Shown piece by piece: positions 17,435-26,051 of a DNA stretch of 64,000 nucleotides. Below the pieces are notes generated by a model that saw nothing but the letters and a program-made list of their open reading frames with translations, was not told the DNA's origin and did not search any database. The position numbers and the translations under genes were made by a program. The stretch is from Amycolatopsis sp. EV170708-02-1 (GTDB lineage: Bacteria > Actinomycetota > Actinomycetes > Mycobacteriales > Pseudonocardiaceae): positions 9,052,001-9,116,000 of the forward strand of contig NZ_CP092497.1 in the NCBI RefSeq assembly GCF_022479115.1, written 5' to 3'. The stretch's first letter is position 1. Each line of letters opens with the position of its first letter.

Positions 17435-19389
17435 GCACACCAAGACTGCTCAGCAACCGCTACGAGCTGGGCGAGACGCTCGGCTACGGAGGCATGTCCG
17501 AGGTCCACCACGGCCACGACGTGCGCCTGGGCCGGGAGGTGGCGATCAAGATCCTGCGTGCCGACCTGGCGCGGGATCCCCAGTTCCAAGAACGTTTCCG
17601 TCGCGAGGCACAGAACGCGGCGGCACTGAACCACCCGGCGATCGTCGCCGTCTACGACACCGGCGAGACGAACACCGAGTTCGGCCCGCTGCCCTACATC
17701 GTGATGGAGTACGTCGAAGGACGGACTCTGCGCGACATCGTGAAGACCGAAGGCCCGATGTCGCAGAAGCGGGCCATGGAGGTCATGGCCGACGTCTGCG
17801 CGGCACTCGACTTCTCACACCGGCACGGCATCGTGCACCGCGACGTCAAACCGGCCAACGTGATGATCACGAAGAACGGCGCCGTCAAGGTGATGGACTT
17901 CGGCATCGCGCGCGCCATGCACGACGGGCAGTCCGCGATGACGCAGACCGCCGCGGTGATCGGCACGGCGCAGTATCTCTCGCCGGAGCAGGCCCGCGGT
18001 GAGTCCGTCGACGCGCGTTCCGACGTCTACGCCGCCGGCTGCGTGCTGTACGAACTCATCACCGGCGAGCCGCCCTTCACCGGCGACTCGCCCGTGGCGG
18101 TGGCGTACCAGCACGTCCGGGAAGACCCGAACCCGCCGTCGTCGGTGAACCCGGCCGTGGCGCCCGAGCTCGACGCCGTCGTGCTCAAGGCGCTCGCGAA
18201 GGGCCCGGCGAACCGCTATCAGTCGTCCGCGGAGATGCGTTCGGACCTGGTCCGGACGCTGTCCGGTCAGCGGCCGGCCGCGCCGATGGTGATGTCGGAG
18301 GACGAGCGCACCCAGGTCATGGACTCCGACCGCCGGGTGCCGCCGCGCTACGACCAGTACGAGGACGAAGACGAAGACCCGGCCGCGAAGAAGAAGCGCC
18401 GGGCCTGGCTCATCGCCGGTCTCGTGGTCTCGCTGGCCGCCGTGGTGCTGCTGATCATGTGGCTGATGGGCGCGTTCCAGGGCGCCGGTGCGGAGAGCAA
18501 GGCGATCCCGAAGGTGGTCGGGCAGTCCGAGGTCTCGGCGAAGGACACCCTGCGTGGCGCGGGGTTCAACTCACTCGACACCAAGAAGATCACCTGCACC
18601 GGTGAGTCCGTGAACGGCCAGCCCTCGTGCGACGAGAACCAGATCGACAAGGTCATCTCGATCAGCCCAGGCGAGGGGCAGGTGACGCCGACCTCGGACA
18701 AGATCACGCTGACCGTCGGTGCGAAGCCCGGCAAGGTCAAGACTCCGGACCTCAAGGGCAAGACCGTTGCCGAGGCCACGGCCGCGCTGACCGAGGCCGG
18801 TCTGAAGCTCGGTGCGACCACCGAGGAAGAGACCGAGGACACGAACCAGGCCGGCAAGGTCATGTCGCAGAACCCGAGTTCGCAGGCCGAGGTGGATCAG
18901 GGTTCCAAGGTCGACATCACGGTCGGCAAGTCCAAGGAACTGAAGACGGTCCCGAACTACAAGGGCAAGACTCAGGCCGAGGCCGAAGCCGGGCTGAAGG
19001 CGGCCGGGTTCACCCCCCAGGTCACCACCGTGGACTCCGACCAGCCCAAGGGCACCGTGATCGACCAGACCCCGAACGGCGGCAAGCTGGCCGTCGGCAG
19101 CGTGGTCAAGCTGTCGGTGTCGAACGGCAACCAGGAGACCTTCGACATGCCGAACCTGAAGGGCATGACCGAAGAACAGGCCACGCGGCAGCTGCAGCAG
19201 CTGGGCTGGAACGGTCAGCTGGACACGCAGGCCGACAAGAGCGGTGACAAGGACCTGGCGGGCAAGGTCAGCAAGACCAACCCGCAGGCCGGTTCGAAGA
19301 TCGCGAAGAACGCGCCGATCACGCTGTTCATCGTGGAAGGTGACGAGACGCCGACGTCGTCGAGCTCGCGGCTCTTCCCGCCTCCGTGA
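17431..19389 (+). CDS. pknB: PASTA-domain Ser/Thr protein kinase PknB
   Basis: A 652-residue kinase. I chose ATG 17431, which overlaps the pknA stop (ATGA), over the upstream TTG 17404. Kinase motifs: [39 protein letters not shown] and the activation-loop [13 protein letters not shown] membrane helix lies near 322-346 ([20 protein letters not shown]). Outside are four PASTA domains (from about residue 352 to 640), which sense muropeptides or lipid II; the first contains a Cys pair. It ends in a Ser/Pro tail. PknB is the master regulator of wall growth in actinobacteria and closes this operon. Confidence 0.96.
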   Translation: MSTPRLLSNRYELGETLGYGGMSEVHHGHDVRLGREVAIKILRADLARDPQFQERFRREAQNAAALNHPAIVAVYDTGETNTEFGPLPYIVMEYVEGRTLRDIVKTEGPMSQKRAMEVMADVCAALDFSHRHGIVHRDVKPANVMITKNGAVKVMDFGIARAMHDGQSAMTQTAAVIGTAQYLSPEQARGESVDARSDVYAAGCVLYELITGEPPFTGDSPVAVAYQHVREDPNPPSSVNPAVAPELDAVVLKALAKGPANRYQSSAEMRSDLVRTLSGQRPAAPMVMSEDERTQVMDSDRRVPPRYDQYEDEDEDPAAKKKRRAWLIAGLVVSLAAVVLLIMWLMGAFQGAGAESKAIPKVVGQSEVSAKDTLRGAGFNSLDTKKITCTGESVNGQPSCDENQIDKVISISPGEGQVTPTSDKITLTVGAKPGKVKTPDLKGKTVAEATAALTEAGLKLGATTEEETEDTNQAGKVMSQNPSSQAEVDQGSKVDITVGKSKELKTVPNYKGKTQAEAEAGLKAAGFTPQVTTVDSDQPKGTVIDQTPNGGKLAVGSVVKLSVSNGNQETFDMPNLKGMTEEQATRQLQQLGWNGQLDTQADKSGDKDLAGKVSKTNPQAGSKIAKNAPITLFIVEGDETPTSSSSRLFPPP

Positions 19390-19404
19390 TCCAGCGCTGA
19401 GGTG

Positions 19405-19438
19405 AAAGGGCCCCGCACGGTTTCGTGCGGGGCCCTTT
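19405..19438 (+). terminator. Rho-independent terminator of the fhaA-pknB operon
   Basis: AAAGGGCCCCGCACG pairs with CGTGCGGGGCCCTTTT across a 4-base loop (GTTT). It lies 15 bases after the pknB stop and just before the convergent kinase gene. Because A and T flank both arms it can act in both directions. Confidence 0.92.
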
Positions 19439-19978
19439 TCATGTCAGCTTCTCGAGCAGTCCCTGATAGGCCTGCGTGATCCGTCCGGCGCTGGTCCGCA
19501 CCACGACCGCCTTCGGCCGCGAAGCGATGAGCGCCACGAGCCGGTCGTACATCTCCGCCAGCCGTTCGGGCCCGTCCAGCATCTCGTGCGCCTCGACGTG
19601 TTCGGGCTCGGCCGCCGCGCGTGTGCGTTCGGCGAACCGCCGGAGCATGTTGTCCTTGGTGTCGAGAAGGACGATCTCGTGGAACTCCACACCTGTCTCC
19701 GCGGCGAGCGTTTCGAGGCGTTCGAGGAGCTCGGCGCGGCCGAGGAATTGCGGGACGATCACGTCGTGGCCCGCGAGCAGATGGGTGCGAGCGGCGCTCA
19801 CAGCGAGGTCGCGGGCGAGCGTTCCGGCTTTCGCGGCGTCGTCGCGCCAGGCGCCGAGGAGGCCGCGAAGCCGGTCGATGTCGAGGTTCAACGTCAGCGG
19901 ATGGTCTTCGGCGTACAGCCGGGCGAGGGTCGACTTCCCGCAGGCGGGCGGGCCGTTGAGCACGATGAGCCGCGGCAT
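19439..19978 (-). CDS. P-loop ATPase/kinase of the Zeta-toxin/gluconate-kinase-like AAA group
   Basis: A 179-residue P-loop protein starting MPRLIVLNGPPACGKSTLA, a clear Walker A. It has LDIDRLRGLLG for substrate binding and a lid-like Arg-rich helix (MLRRFAERTRAAAEPEHVEA). This architecture is shared by small-molecule and nucleoside kinases and by Zeta-type kinases; the substrate is unknown. No antitoxin-like partner is present, so a toxin role is unsupported. Its ATG overlaps the stop of the ABC permease by one base (TGATG), so it is the last gene of a four-gene run with trpG and the ABC pair. Confidence 0.75.
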   Translation of the reverse strand: MPRLIVLNGPPACGKSTLARLYAEDHPLTLNLDIDRLRGLLGAWRDDAAKAGTLARDLAVSAARTHLLAGHDVIVPQFLGRAELLERLETLAAETGVEFHEIVLLDTKDNMLRRFAERTRAAAEPEHVEAHEMLDGPERLAEMYDRLVALIASRPKAVVVRTSAGRITQAYQGLLEKLT

Positions 19979-20613
19979 CAGGCGTTGCGCCGGAGCAGAT
20001 AACCGACGGCCGTGGCGCTCAGCAGCAAGGCGGCCACCGCCGCCACGACGGCCACCACGAACGGGCCGGTCAGTGGTTGCTGCGAGGTCAAGGCGCGCAG
20101 CAACGGGTTGGCCAGCGGCAGCCACTTCACCAGCAGCACCGCCGCGAGGGCGAAGATCGCGGCCAGGACGGACCAGCCGACGCGCGGGACCAGCAGCCGC
20201 GAACAGGGCAGGCCGATCGCGATCCCGAACAGCGCGCACAGCGCGTGCGCAGCCGTCCCGAGGGCGAGCGCGCCGATCGGGAAGCCGCCTGAACGCAGGC
20301 CTGACCACAGCACCGTCACGAGGATCAGCACGGCCGCGCAGCCGAAGACGGCCAGCGTGGCTCCGCCGAGGACCGACCGCCAGCGTCGCGCGTGGCTGAA
20401 GGTCACCAGCCGCTGGACCGGGTCTTCGACGTCGAGCATCGCGATGGTCAGCCAGCACGAGACCACCAGGAGCGAGCCCGCGCTGATCCCGTACTGCGGC
20501 AGCAGCGGCGACTTCGGATCCGTGTAGAGCACGGTGTTCACCGCGAGGTAGGCGAGGATCGCCGGCAGGTAGCGCTGGGAGTGGCCGAGCAGCGCGAGGT
20601 AGTAGCGGGTCAT
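19978..20613 (-). CDS. ABC exporter membrane subunit (six-helix hydrophobic protein)
   Basis: A 211-residue protein with about six hydrophobic segments, such as AILAYLAVNTVLY, LLVVSCWLTIAML, ATLAVFGCAAVLILVTVLW and PFVVAVVAAVAALLLSATAVGYLL. No named family was recognised. Its ATG overlaps the stop of the ABC ATPase gene (ATGA), so it is almost surely the partner membrane subunit of that transporter. GTG 20622 is an alternative start three codons upstream. Substrate unknown. Confidence 0.75.
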   Translation of the reverse strand: MTRYYLALLGHSQRYLPAILAYLAVNTVLYTDPKSPLLPQYGISAGSLLVVSCWLTIAMLDVEDPVQRLVTFSHARRWRSVLGGATLAVFGCAAVLILVTVLWSGLRSGGFPIGALALGTAAHALCALFGIAIGLPCSRLLVPRVGWSVLAAIFALAAVLLVKWLPLANPLLRALTSQQPLTGPFVVAVVAAVAALLLSATAVGYLLRRNA

Positions 20614-21422
20614 GGCGAGCACGGCGCCACCTCCCGGACCGAGAAGCCGCGGTTGAGCGCGCGGAGCAGGACCGCGTCGGCGTGCCCGGCTTCGACCGTC
20701 AGGACGACTTTCCCGTCCTCGGCGACGGCCTGGGTCACGCCTGGTTCCGAAGACCAATCGCCGCTGGGACCGTGCAGGACGATCCTTGTCGCGCTCTCGG
20801 TTTTCGTGGTCGTTTCGACGCGGGTCAGCAGGCCGTCGTCGATCCGGTAGACGTCGTCGGCGTGGGCGTGCACGACGGAGGCCCGGTGGTCGGTGAAGAC
20901 CACGCTCGCGCCCCGTTCCTTGGTCTCGGCGACGAGTTCGCCGAGCACGGTGTGCGCTTCGACGTCGAGACCGGACCAGGGCTCGTCGAGGATCAGCAGC
21001 TCCGGCTCGGCGAGGACGGCCTGGGCGAGGCCGACCTTCTGGGCGTTGCCCTTCGACAGGGTCCGCAAGGGCGCGTCCGGGCCGCCGACCAGCACCAGCC
21101 GGTCCAGCAGGGGATCGATCGCCGACAAGTCGACATGGCCGTCGATGCGGGCCATATGCCGCAGGTACGCCCTGGCACTCATCCGCTGTCCCGCGGGAAA
21201 GCGGTCCGGCACGTAGCCGACGCGCGGGCCGCCCACGACGGTTCCCGAAGTCTCGCGGGAGAGTGCCGCGAGGATCCTGAGCAGCGTCGACTTCCCCGAG
21301 CCGTTCGAGCCGAGGACGCCGATCACGCGCCCCGCCGGGACGTCGAGGTCGACGTCGGCGAGCACGGGTTCGCCGCGGCCGTAGCGCTTACCGACTCCTT
21401 CGAGCCGGATCAGCGAGGTCAC
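20610..21422 (-). CDS. ABC transporter ATP-binding protein
   Basis: A 270-residue ATPase with Walker A GVLGSNGSGKSTLLRILAAL, a signature region that reads LSKGNAQKVGLAQAVL (variant of LSGGQ), Walker B LLILDEPWSGLDVEAH and an H-loop His in VVFTDHRASV. Beyond about residue 200 a short extra domain follows (TRIVLHGPSGDWSSEPG). The shape suits ABC-2-type exporters of drugs or lipids. The GTG start overlaps the trpG stop (GTGA), and its own stop overlaps the permease start, indicating translational coupling. Confidence 0.88.
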   Translation of the reverse strand: MTSLIRLEGVGKRYGRGEPVLADVDLDVPAGRVIGVLGSNGSGKSTLLRILAALSRETSGTVVGGPRVGYVPDRFPAGQRMSARAYLRHMARIDGHVDLSAIDPLLDRLVLVGGPDAPLRTLSKGNAQKVGLAQAVLAEPELLILDEPWSGLDVEAHTVLGELVAETKERGASVVFTDHRASVVHAHADDVYRIDDGLLTRVETTTKTESATRIVLHGPSGDWSSEPGVTQAVAEDGKVVLTVEAGHADAVLLRALNRGFSVREVAPCSP

Positions 21423-22063
21423 GCAGCAGCGGCCTTCTGCAGCGCGCGGGTCGCCTGTTCGAGTTCGTTGACGGTGGCGTCGGGGACCGGATGCCCGGCG
21501 GAGGCCATCCAGTTCGCCAGCATCCGGTGACCGCCCTGGGTGAGCACGGACTCGGGGTGGAACTGGACGCCTTCGAGCGGCAGCTCGCGGTGCCGCATGC
21601 CCATCACGACACCGGACTCGGTACGGCCTGTGATCTCGAACACGGCCTCGTCGATGGTTTCGGGCAAAACGGTCAGCGAGTGGTACCGCGTGGCGGTGAA
21701 TTCCGCGGGGAGCCCGGCGAGCACACCGTCGCCCGAATGGTGGACTTGACTGGTCTTGCCGTGCAGCAGTTCCGGGGCGCGGTCGACGGTGGCACCGAAG
21801 ACGACGCCGAGGGCCTGGTGACCGAGACAGACGCCGAGCATCGGGATGCGCTCTTCGGCGCATTTGCGGATGACATCCATGCTCTGACCAGCGCGTTCCG
21901 GGGTTCCGGGGCCGGGAGAGACGAGGACCGCGTCGAACTCGCCGAGCTTGTCGATGTCCACCACGTCGTTACGCCAGACGGTGCAGTCGGCGCCGAGCTG
22001 GGCCAGGTACTGGACCAGGTTGTAGACAAAACTGTCGTAGTTGTCGACGACGAGCACGCGCAT
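21419..22063 (-). CDS. trpG: Aminodeoxychorismate/anthranilate synthase glutamine amidotransferase
   Basis: A 214-residue class I glutamine amidotransferase. It starts MRVLVVDNYDSFVYNLVQYL, has the oxyanion motif SPGPGTPERAG, the nucleophile Cys in LGVCLGHQALG and the His-Glu pair in VQFHPESVLT. It supplies ammonia from glutamine to a chorismate-binding partner, to make anthranilate (Trp) or aminodeoxychorismate (folate). No component I gene is nearby; in mycobacteria the gene at this place (called trpG or pabA) probably serves folate or both. It is the first gene of the run trpG-ABC ATPase-permease-kinase. Confidence 0.92.
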   Translation of the reverse strand: MRVLVVDNYDSFVYNLVQYLAQLGADCTVWRNDVVDIDKLGEFDAVLVSPGPGTPERAGQSMDVIRKCAEERIPMLGVCLGHQALGVVFGATVDRAPELLHGKTSQVHHSGDGVLAGLPAEFTATRYHSLTVLPETIDEAVFEITGRTESGVVMGMRHRELPLEGVQFHPESVLTQGGHRMLANWMASAGHPVPDATVNELEQATRALQKAAAA

Positions 22064-22118
22064 GAAGCCAGCTTAGCGGCTCCCACCAGGTGGACCGTAC
22101 GCCAGATCACAATGATTG

Positions 22119-22140
22119 TTAGGGCTGCCTAACTTACCGT
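22119..22140 (+). promoter_or_regulatory. Candidate iron box (IdeR/DmdR-like) and -10 element of fprA
   Basis: TTAGGGCTGCCTAA at 22119-22132 is an inverted repeat of TTAGG/CCTAA. It matches the 19-base IdeR/DtxR consensus at 14 of 19 positions over 22119-22137. TACCGT at 22135-22140 could be the -10 box, 7 bases before GTG 22148. Binding would block the promoter when iron is ample. The site is seen; regulation is inferred. Confidence 0.45.
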
Positions 22141-22147
22141 GGTAGGA

Positions 22148-23494
22148 GTGAGCCGTTCTCTTCGTGTAGCCATCGTGGGTGCCGGTCCGGCCGGCATCTA
22201 CGCCGCCGACATCCTCGACAAGTCCGACGCCGACGTGACGATCGACCTGTTCGAGCGCATGCCGGCGCCGTTCGGGCTGATCCGGTACGGCGTCGCGCCC
22301 GACCACCCCCGGATCAAGGGCATCGTCACCGCCCTGCACAAGGTGCTCGACAAGCCGAACATCCGGCTGCTGGGCAACGTCGACTACGGGACCGACCTGA
22401 AGCTCGACGACCTGCGCCAGTTCTACGACGCGGTGATCTTCTCCACCGGCGCCATGGCCGACCGCGCGCTCGACATCCCCGGGATCGACCTCGACGGCAG
22501 CTACGGCGCCGCGGACTTCGTCTCCTGGTACGACGGGCACCCGGACGTGCCGCGCACCTGGCCGCTGAACGCGACCTCGGTCGCGGTGCTCGGCGTCGGA
22601 AACGTGGCGCTCGACGTGGCGCGGATCCTCGCGAAGACCGCCGACGAGCTGCTCAGCACCGACATCCCGGACAACGTCTACCAGGGCTTGAAGGCCAGCC
22701 CGGTCACCGACGTGCACGTGTTCGGCCGCCGCGGCCCGGCTCAGGCGAAGTTCACGCCGCTGGAGCTGCGGGAGCTGGACCACTCGCCGAACGTCGAGGT
22801 CATCGTCTACCCCGAGGACATCGAGTTCGACGAGGGCAGCATCGCCGCGCTGCGGGCGTCGAAGCAGATCGACATGGTCGTGAAGACGCTGCAGGAATGG
22901 GCGATCCGCGACCAGGGCGACCGGCCGAAGCGGCTGCACCTGCACTTCCTGCACTCGCCGTGCGAGATCGTCGGCGAGGACGGCAAGGTGACCGGCCTGC
23001 GGACCGAGCGCACCGAACTGACCGGTGACGGCAACGTGCGCGGCACCGGCGAGTTCCACGACTGGGACGTCCAGGCCGTCTACCGCGCGGTGGGCTACCT
23101 GTCGTCGCATCTGCCGGAGATCCCGTTCGACCACACCACCGGGACCGTGCCGAACCAGGCGGGCCGGGTGCTGGACATCGACGAGGACCAGGTGCCGGGC
23201 GTCTACGTGACCGGCTGGATCAAACGCGGCCCGGTCGGCCTCATCGGCCACACCAAGGGCGACGCGGCCGAAACCATCGCGAGCCTGCTGGCCGACGCCG
23301 ACAACCTCACGGCCCCGGCCGTCGAGGACCCCGACGCGATCCTCGGCTTCCTGACCGAACGCGGCGTTCCCTTCACCACCTGGGAGGGCTGGGGCAAGCT
23401 CGACGCCCACGAGAAGTCGCTGGGCGTCCCGCACGGCCGGGAACGCGTCAAGGTCGTGGAACGCGAAGAGATGACCCGCATCTCGCGAGGCTGA
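22148..23494 (+). CDS. fprA: Ferredoxin-NADP+ reductase, adrenodoxin-reductase type (FprA-like)
   Basis: A 448-residue FAD enzyme. N-terminal FAD Rossmann motif VAIVGAGPAGIYAADIL and the family motif APFGLIRYGVAPDHPRIK; a second Rossmann motif VAVLGVGNVALDVARIL binds NADPH; GRRGPAQAKFT follows; the C-terminal VYVTGWIKRGPVGLIGHTKGDA closes the FAD site. It passes electrons from NADPH to ferredoxins, for example for P450s or iron-sulfur work. I prefer GTG 22148 (start SRSLRVAI) to GTG 22139, because a -10-like TACCGT lies 7 bases before it, which suits a leaderless mRNA. A candidate iron box overlaps the promoter. Confidence 0.92.
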   Translation: MSRSLRVAIVGAGPAGIYAADILDKSDADVTIDLFERMPAPFGLIRYGVAPDHPRIKGIVTALHKVLDKPNIRLLGNVDYGTDLKLDDLRQFYDAVIFSTGAMADRALDIPGIDLDGSYGAADFVSWYDGHPDVPRTWPLNATSVAVLGVGNVALDVARILAKTADELLSTDIPDNVYQGLKASPVTDVHVFGRRGPAQAKFTPLELRELDHSPNVEVIVYPEDIEFDEGSIAALRASKQIDMVVKTLQEWAIRDQGDRPKRLHLHFLHSPCEIVGEDGKVTGLRTERTELTGDGNVRGTGEFHDWDVQAVYRAVGYLSSHLPEIPFDHTTGTVPNQAGRVLDIDEDQVPGVYVTGWIKRGPVGLIGHTKGDAAETIASLLADADNLTAPAVEDPDAILGFLTERGVPFTTWEGWGKLDAHEKSLGVPHGRERVKVVEREEMTRISRG

Positions 23495-23503
23495 TTTCGT
23501 TCT

Positions 23504-23550
23504 GTGAAGGCCTCCTTGAGGGACCCAGAGTCCCTCAAGGAGGCCTTCAC
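23504..23550. terminator. Perfect 21-bp inverted repeat between convergent genes
   Basis: Bases 23504-23524 (GTGAAGGCCTCCTTGAGG...) pair perfectly with 23530-23550 across a 5-base loop. It lies 10 bases after the fprA stop and overlaps the stop codon of the opposing response regulator. It most likely ends transcription in both directions, although there is no T run. It is related in position and in the GTGAAGG end to the element at 2090-2162. Confidence 0.75.
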
Positions 23551-24203
23551 GGCGTTCCCAGGTAAGCGAGGACCGCGAGCACCCGGCGGTTCGTGTCGTC
23601 CGAGGCGACGATGCCGAGCTTCGCGAAGATGTTCGCGGTGTGCTTCCCGACCGCCCCCTCGCTGAAGTGCAGCCGCGAAGCGATGGCGGCGTTGGAGCAG
23701 CCTTCGGCCATCAGTCCGAGCACCTCGCGTTCGCGCGGGGTCAGCGCGGACAGCGGGTCGGATGCGTTGCCCGCCACCAGTTTCGCGATCACCTCGGGGT
23801 CCATCGCGGTGCCGCCGCCCGTGACCCGCCGCACCGCGTCGATGAACTGGTCCGCGTTGAACACCCTGTCCTTCAACAGGTAGCCGATCGCGCCGGCCCC
23901 GTCGGCGAGGAGTTCCCGCGCGTAGAGCTGCTCGACATGTTGTGACAGAACGAGAATCGGCAATCCGGGGATATCACGCCGGACGGCCAGCGCGACCTGG
24001 AGACCTTCGTCGGTGAGCGTCGGCGGCATCCGGACGTCGACCACCGAAACGTCGGGCCGATGCGAACGCAGCGCCCGCTCCAGTTCCGGCCCGGTGCCCA
24101 CCGCCTCGACCACGTCGAATCCGTGCGCGGTCAGCAAATGCGTCAGGCCGTCTCGGAGGAGGTACTGGTCCTCGGCGACGACGCATCGGGGTCGAGCTGG
24201 CAC
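23547..24203 (-). CDS. NarL/LuxR-family response regulator
   Basis: A 218-residue two-component regulator. The receiver domain (about 1-120) has the acidic pair AEDQ, the phospho-acceptor Asp in DVSVVDVRMPP and the conserved Lys in YLLKDR. The LuxR helix-turn-helix (about 150-210) has LTPREREVLGLMAEGCSNAAIA and the recognition helix FSEGAVGKHTANIF. The GTG start has GGAGAT upstream and lies inside the 3' end of the histidine kinase gene (61-base overlap), so the pair is translationally coupled. The divergent ABC-2 exporter is the probable target. Confidence 0.9.
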   Translation of the reverse strand: MPARPRCVVAEDQYLLRDGLTHLLTAHGFDVVEAVGTGPELERALRSHRPDVSVVDVRMPPTLTDEGLQVALAVRRDIPGLPILVLSQHVEQLYARELLADGAGAIGYLLKDRVFNADQFIDAVRRVTGGGTAMDPEVIAKLVAGNASDPLSALTPREREVLGLMAEGCSNAAIASRLHFSEGAVGKHTANIFAKLGIVASDDTNRRVLAVLAYLGTP

Positions 24204-25918
24204 GGGATCTCCATGATCGCCTTCGTCGGCCCGCCGGGCGGGCTGGTCAGAGCAAAAGTACCGTCGAAGGCGCCGAGCCTGCGTTCGATCCCGCGAATCC
24301 CGCTCCCCCGGGCCGCGTTCGCGCCGCCCTTGCCGTCGTCGGTCACCTCGATCCGCAGCAGACCGTCGTCGTAGCCCAGCTCGACCGACACTCGCCGTGC
24401 CTCACCGTGCTTCGCGGCGTTGCCCAGCAACTCGCTGACCGCGAAGTACGCGCACGCCTCCGCGGGTTGCTCCAGCCGAGGCAAGGTGCCGTTCACCGAA
24501 GCCCGCAGTGGGCTGTCGAGCGCCATCGCGCGCACGGCGTCACCGAGCCCACGCTCCGACAACACCGGCGGGTGAATCCCGCGCACCAGCAGCCGCAACT
24601 CGGTCAGCGTTTCTGACGACGTCTGCCGCAGCTCGGCGGCCAGCCGTTTCGCCGCGGCCGGGTCGCTGTCGATCAGCGCTTCGACCGCGCCCAGCTTCAT
24701 ACCCATCGCGACCAGCCGCGACTGGACCCCGTCGTGCAGGTCTCGCTCGATGCGCCGCAGCTCGGCGGCCTGCGCGACCGACGCGTCGGTCCGCGTCTGC
24801 TTCAGCCGTTCGACACGCTGCCCCAGCCGCGAAGCCTCTGTCGGCCCGAGAAGCAGCTTCGCGAAACGCGCTCCCAGACGGGCGAGCCACGGCGCTGCGG
24901 CCAGCCCGGCGACGAACGCCGCCACGGCGACAGGAGTCAGTGCGAGCGCTTGCCCGAACGGCCGCCGGACCCACAGCGCCACCACGCCCCAGATACCGCC
25001 GACCACCAGCGCCGCCGTCGGCACCGCCAGCAGCCCCAGCACCACGGAGTTGGCCATCGCGCCGGCCAGATCACGCCAGGTCGCGCGGTCACGCAACGCC
25101 CAGCGCAAACGCGCCAGCCGCGCCGGCCACCACGGCGTGTCGTACAGCTGCCGTCCGTGCCGGTACATCCCGTCCGCACGCGGCACGGGGAACGGCGGCT
25201 CCGGCAGATACGGGCGATCGATCCGCACGCCGGTCCAGTTCTTGGCCTCGCGGCGCAGGGTGTCGGTCACCGAACGACCGGCGACGACCATCGTCGGGAA
25301 CAGCGGCGACGGCCAGACCAGGGTGAGCAGCGTCGGGATCGCCATCCCGAGCTGTGCGACCGAAAGCGCGAACAGGGCCAGCTGGAACCCCAGCGCCTTC
25401 AGCCTCGTCTTGATCCAACCGTCCCCGGTGCGAGCCGGGCGGGGCCCGAGCCACCAACGCGTCCATTTCCCGTACAGCCGCAGCGCGCGCGGCCCGGCCA
25501 GCAGAACGGCGGGCATCAGCAGCAGGCCCGCGAGCGGATTCCACAGCTGCCAGCCGAGGTCGCGGCCGGTCGCCGGATCGTCGGAGATCCATTCGAACCG
25601 TTTGGTCCACCGGATGAACCACGACCGTTTGAACAGGCTGTTCCCGTCGCGATACCAGCCGTCGCGCTCGCGTTCCGGTTCGGGCGGCGCCGGCCGATAG
25701 GGCGATTCGACCTCGACACCGCACCAGCGTCCGGCCAGGCGACGGGTGAGCGCGGCACGCGGACGCGTCCCTTCGAGCGCGAGAGTGTAGGCGAAGACCA
25801 GGCCGACACAGAGCAGGCAGAAACCCACCAGTTCGAGCAGCAGGTCCAGCCAGCTCACCAGTGCCAAACCCGCGAGCACGAAGCCCCGGCGCACTGAGGT
25901 GAGGTAGGTGCGGATCAT
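24143..25918 (-). CDS. Sensor histidine kinase with duplicated putative sensor module
   Basis: A 591-residue membrane kinase. It seems to have two copies of a putative sensor module: WYRDGNSLFKRSWFIRW...WQLWNPLAGLLLMPAVLLA and MYRHGRQLYDTPWWPARLARL...MANSVVLGLLAVPTAALV, each with paired membrane helices. A HisKA_3 domain follows with phospho-His in RRIERDLHDGVQSRLVAMGM, then a HATPase_c domain (AVSELLGNAAKHG; DDGKGG; GSGIRGIERR). It phosphorylates the overlapping response regulator. It is divergent from an ABC-2 exporter, an arrangement common for antibiotic or envelope-stress systems; the signal is unknown. Confidence 0.88.
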   Translation of the reverse strand: MIRTYLTSVRRGFVLAGLALVSWLDLLLELVGFCLLCVGLVFAYTLALEGTRPRAALTRRLAGRWCGVEVESPYRPAPPEPERERDGWYRDGNSLFKRSWFIRWTKRFEWISDDPATGRDLGWQLWNPLAGLLLMPAVLLAGPRALRLYGKWTRWWLGPRPARTGDGWIKTRLKALGFQLALFALSVAQLGMAIPTLLTLVWPSPLFPTMVVAGRSVTDTLRREAKNWTGVRIDRPYLPEPPFPVPRADGMYRHGRQLYDTPWWPARLARLRWALRDRATWRDLAGAMANSVVLGLLAVPTAALVVGGIWGVVALWVRRPFGQALALTPVAVAAFVAGLAAAPWLARLGARFAKLLLGPTEASRLGQRVERLKQTRTDASVAQAAELRRIERDLHDGVQSRLVAMGMKLGAVEALIDSDPAAAKRLAAELRQTSSETLTELRLLVRGIHPPVLSERGLGDAVRAMALDSPLRASVNGTLPRLEQPAEACAYFAVSELLGNAAKHGEARRVSVELGYDDGLLRIEVTDDGKGGANAARGSGIRGIERRLGAFDGTFALTSPPGGPTKAIMEIPCQLDPDASSPRTSTSSETA

Positions 25919-26051
25919 GCGACGAAGTCTTCCCCACCGCCCCGGCCCGGCACAGTGACCACAGGCCCCCGATCAGGGTGGGTCCAGCCCCACCCCAGCT
26001 GTGGGTTCAGCGCCATTCTGGCCAAGTCCGTTGCGCCATAACGTTTTTCGC

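Noticed and set aside
19439..19978. Zeta-type toxin
   Set aside because: The P-loop resembles it, but no antitoxin is present and the gene is within a metabolic/exporter run.
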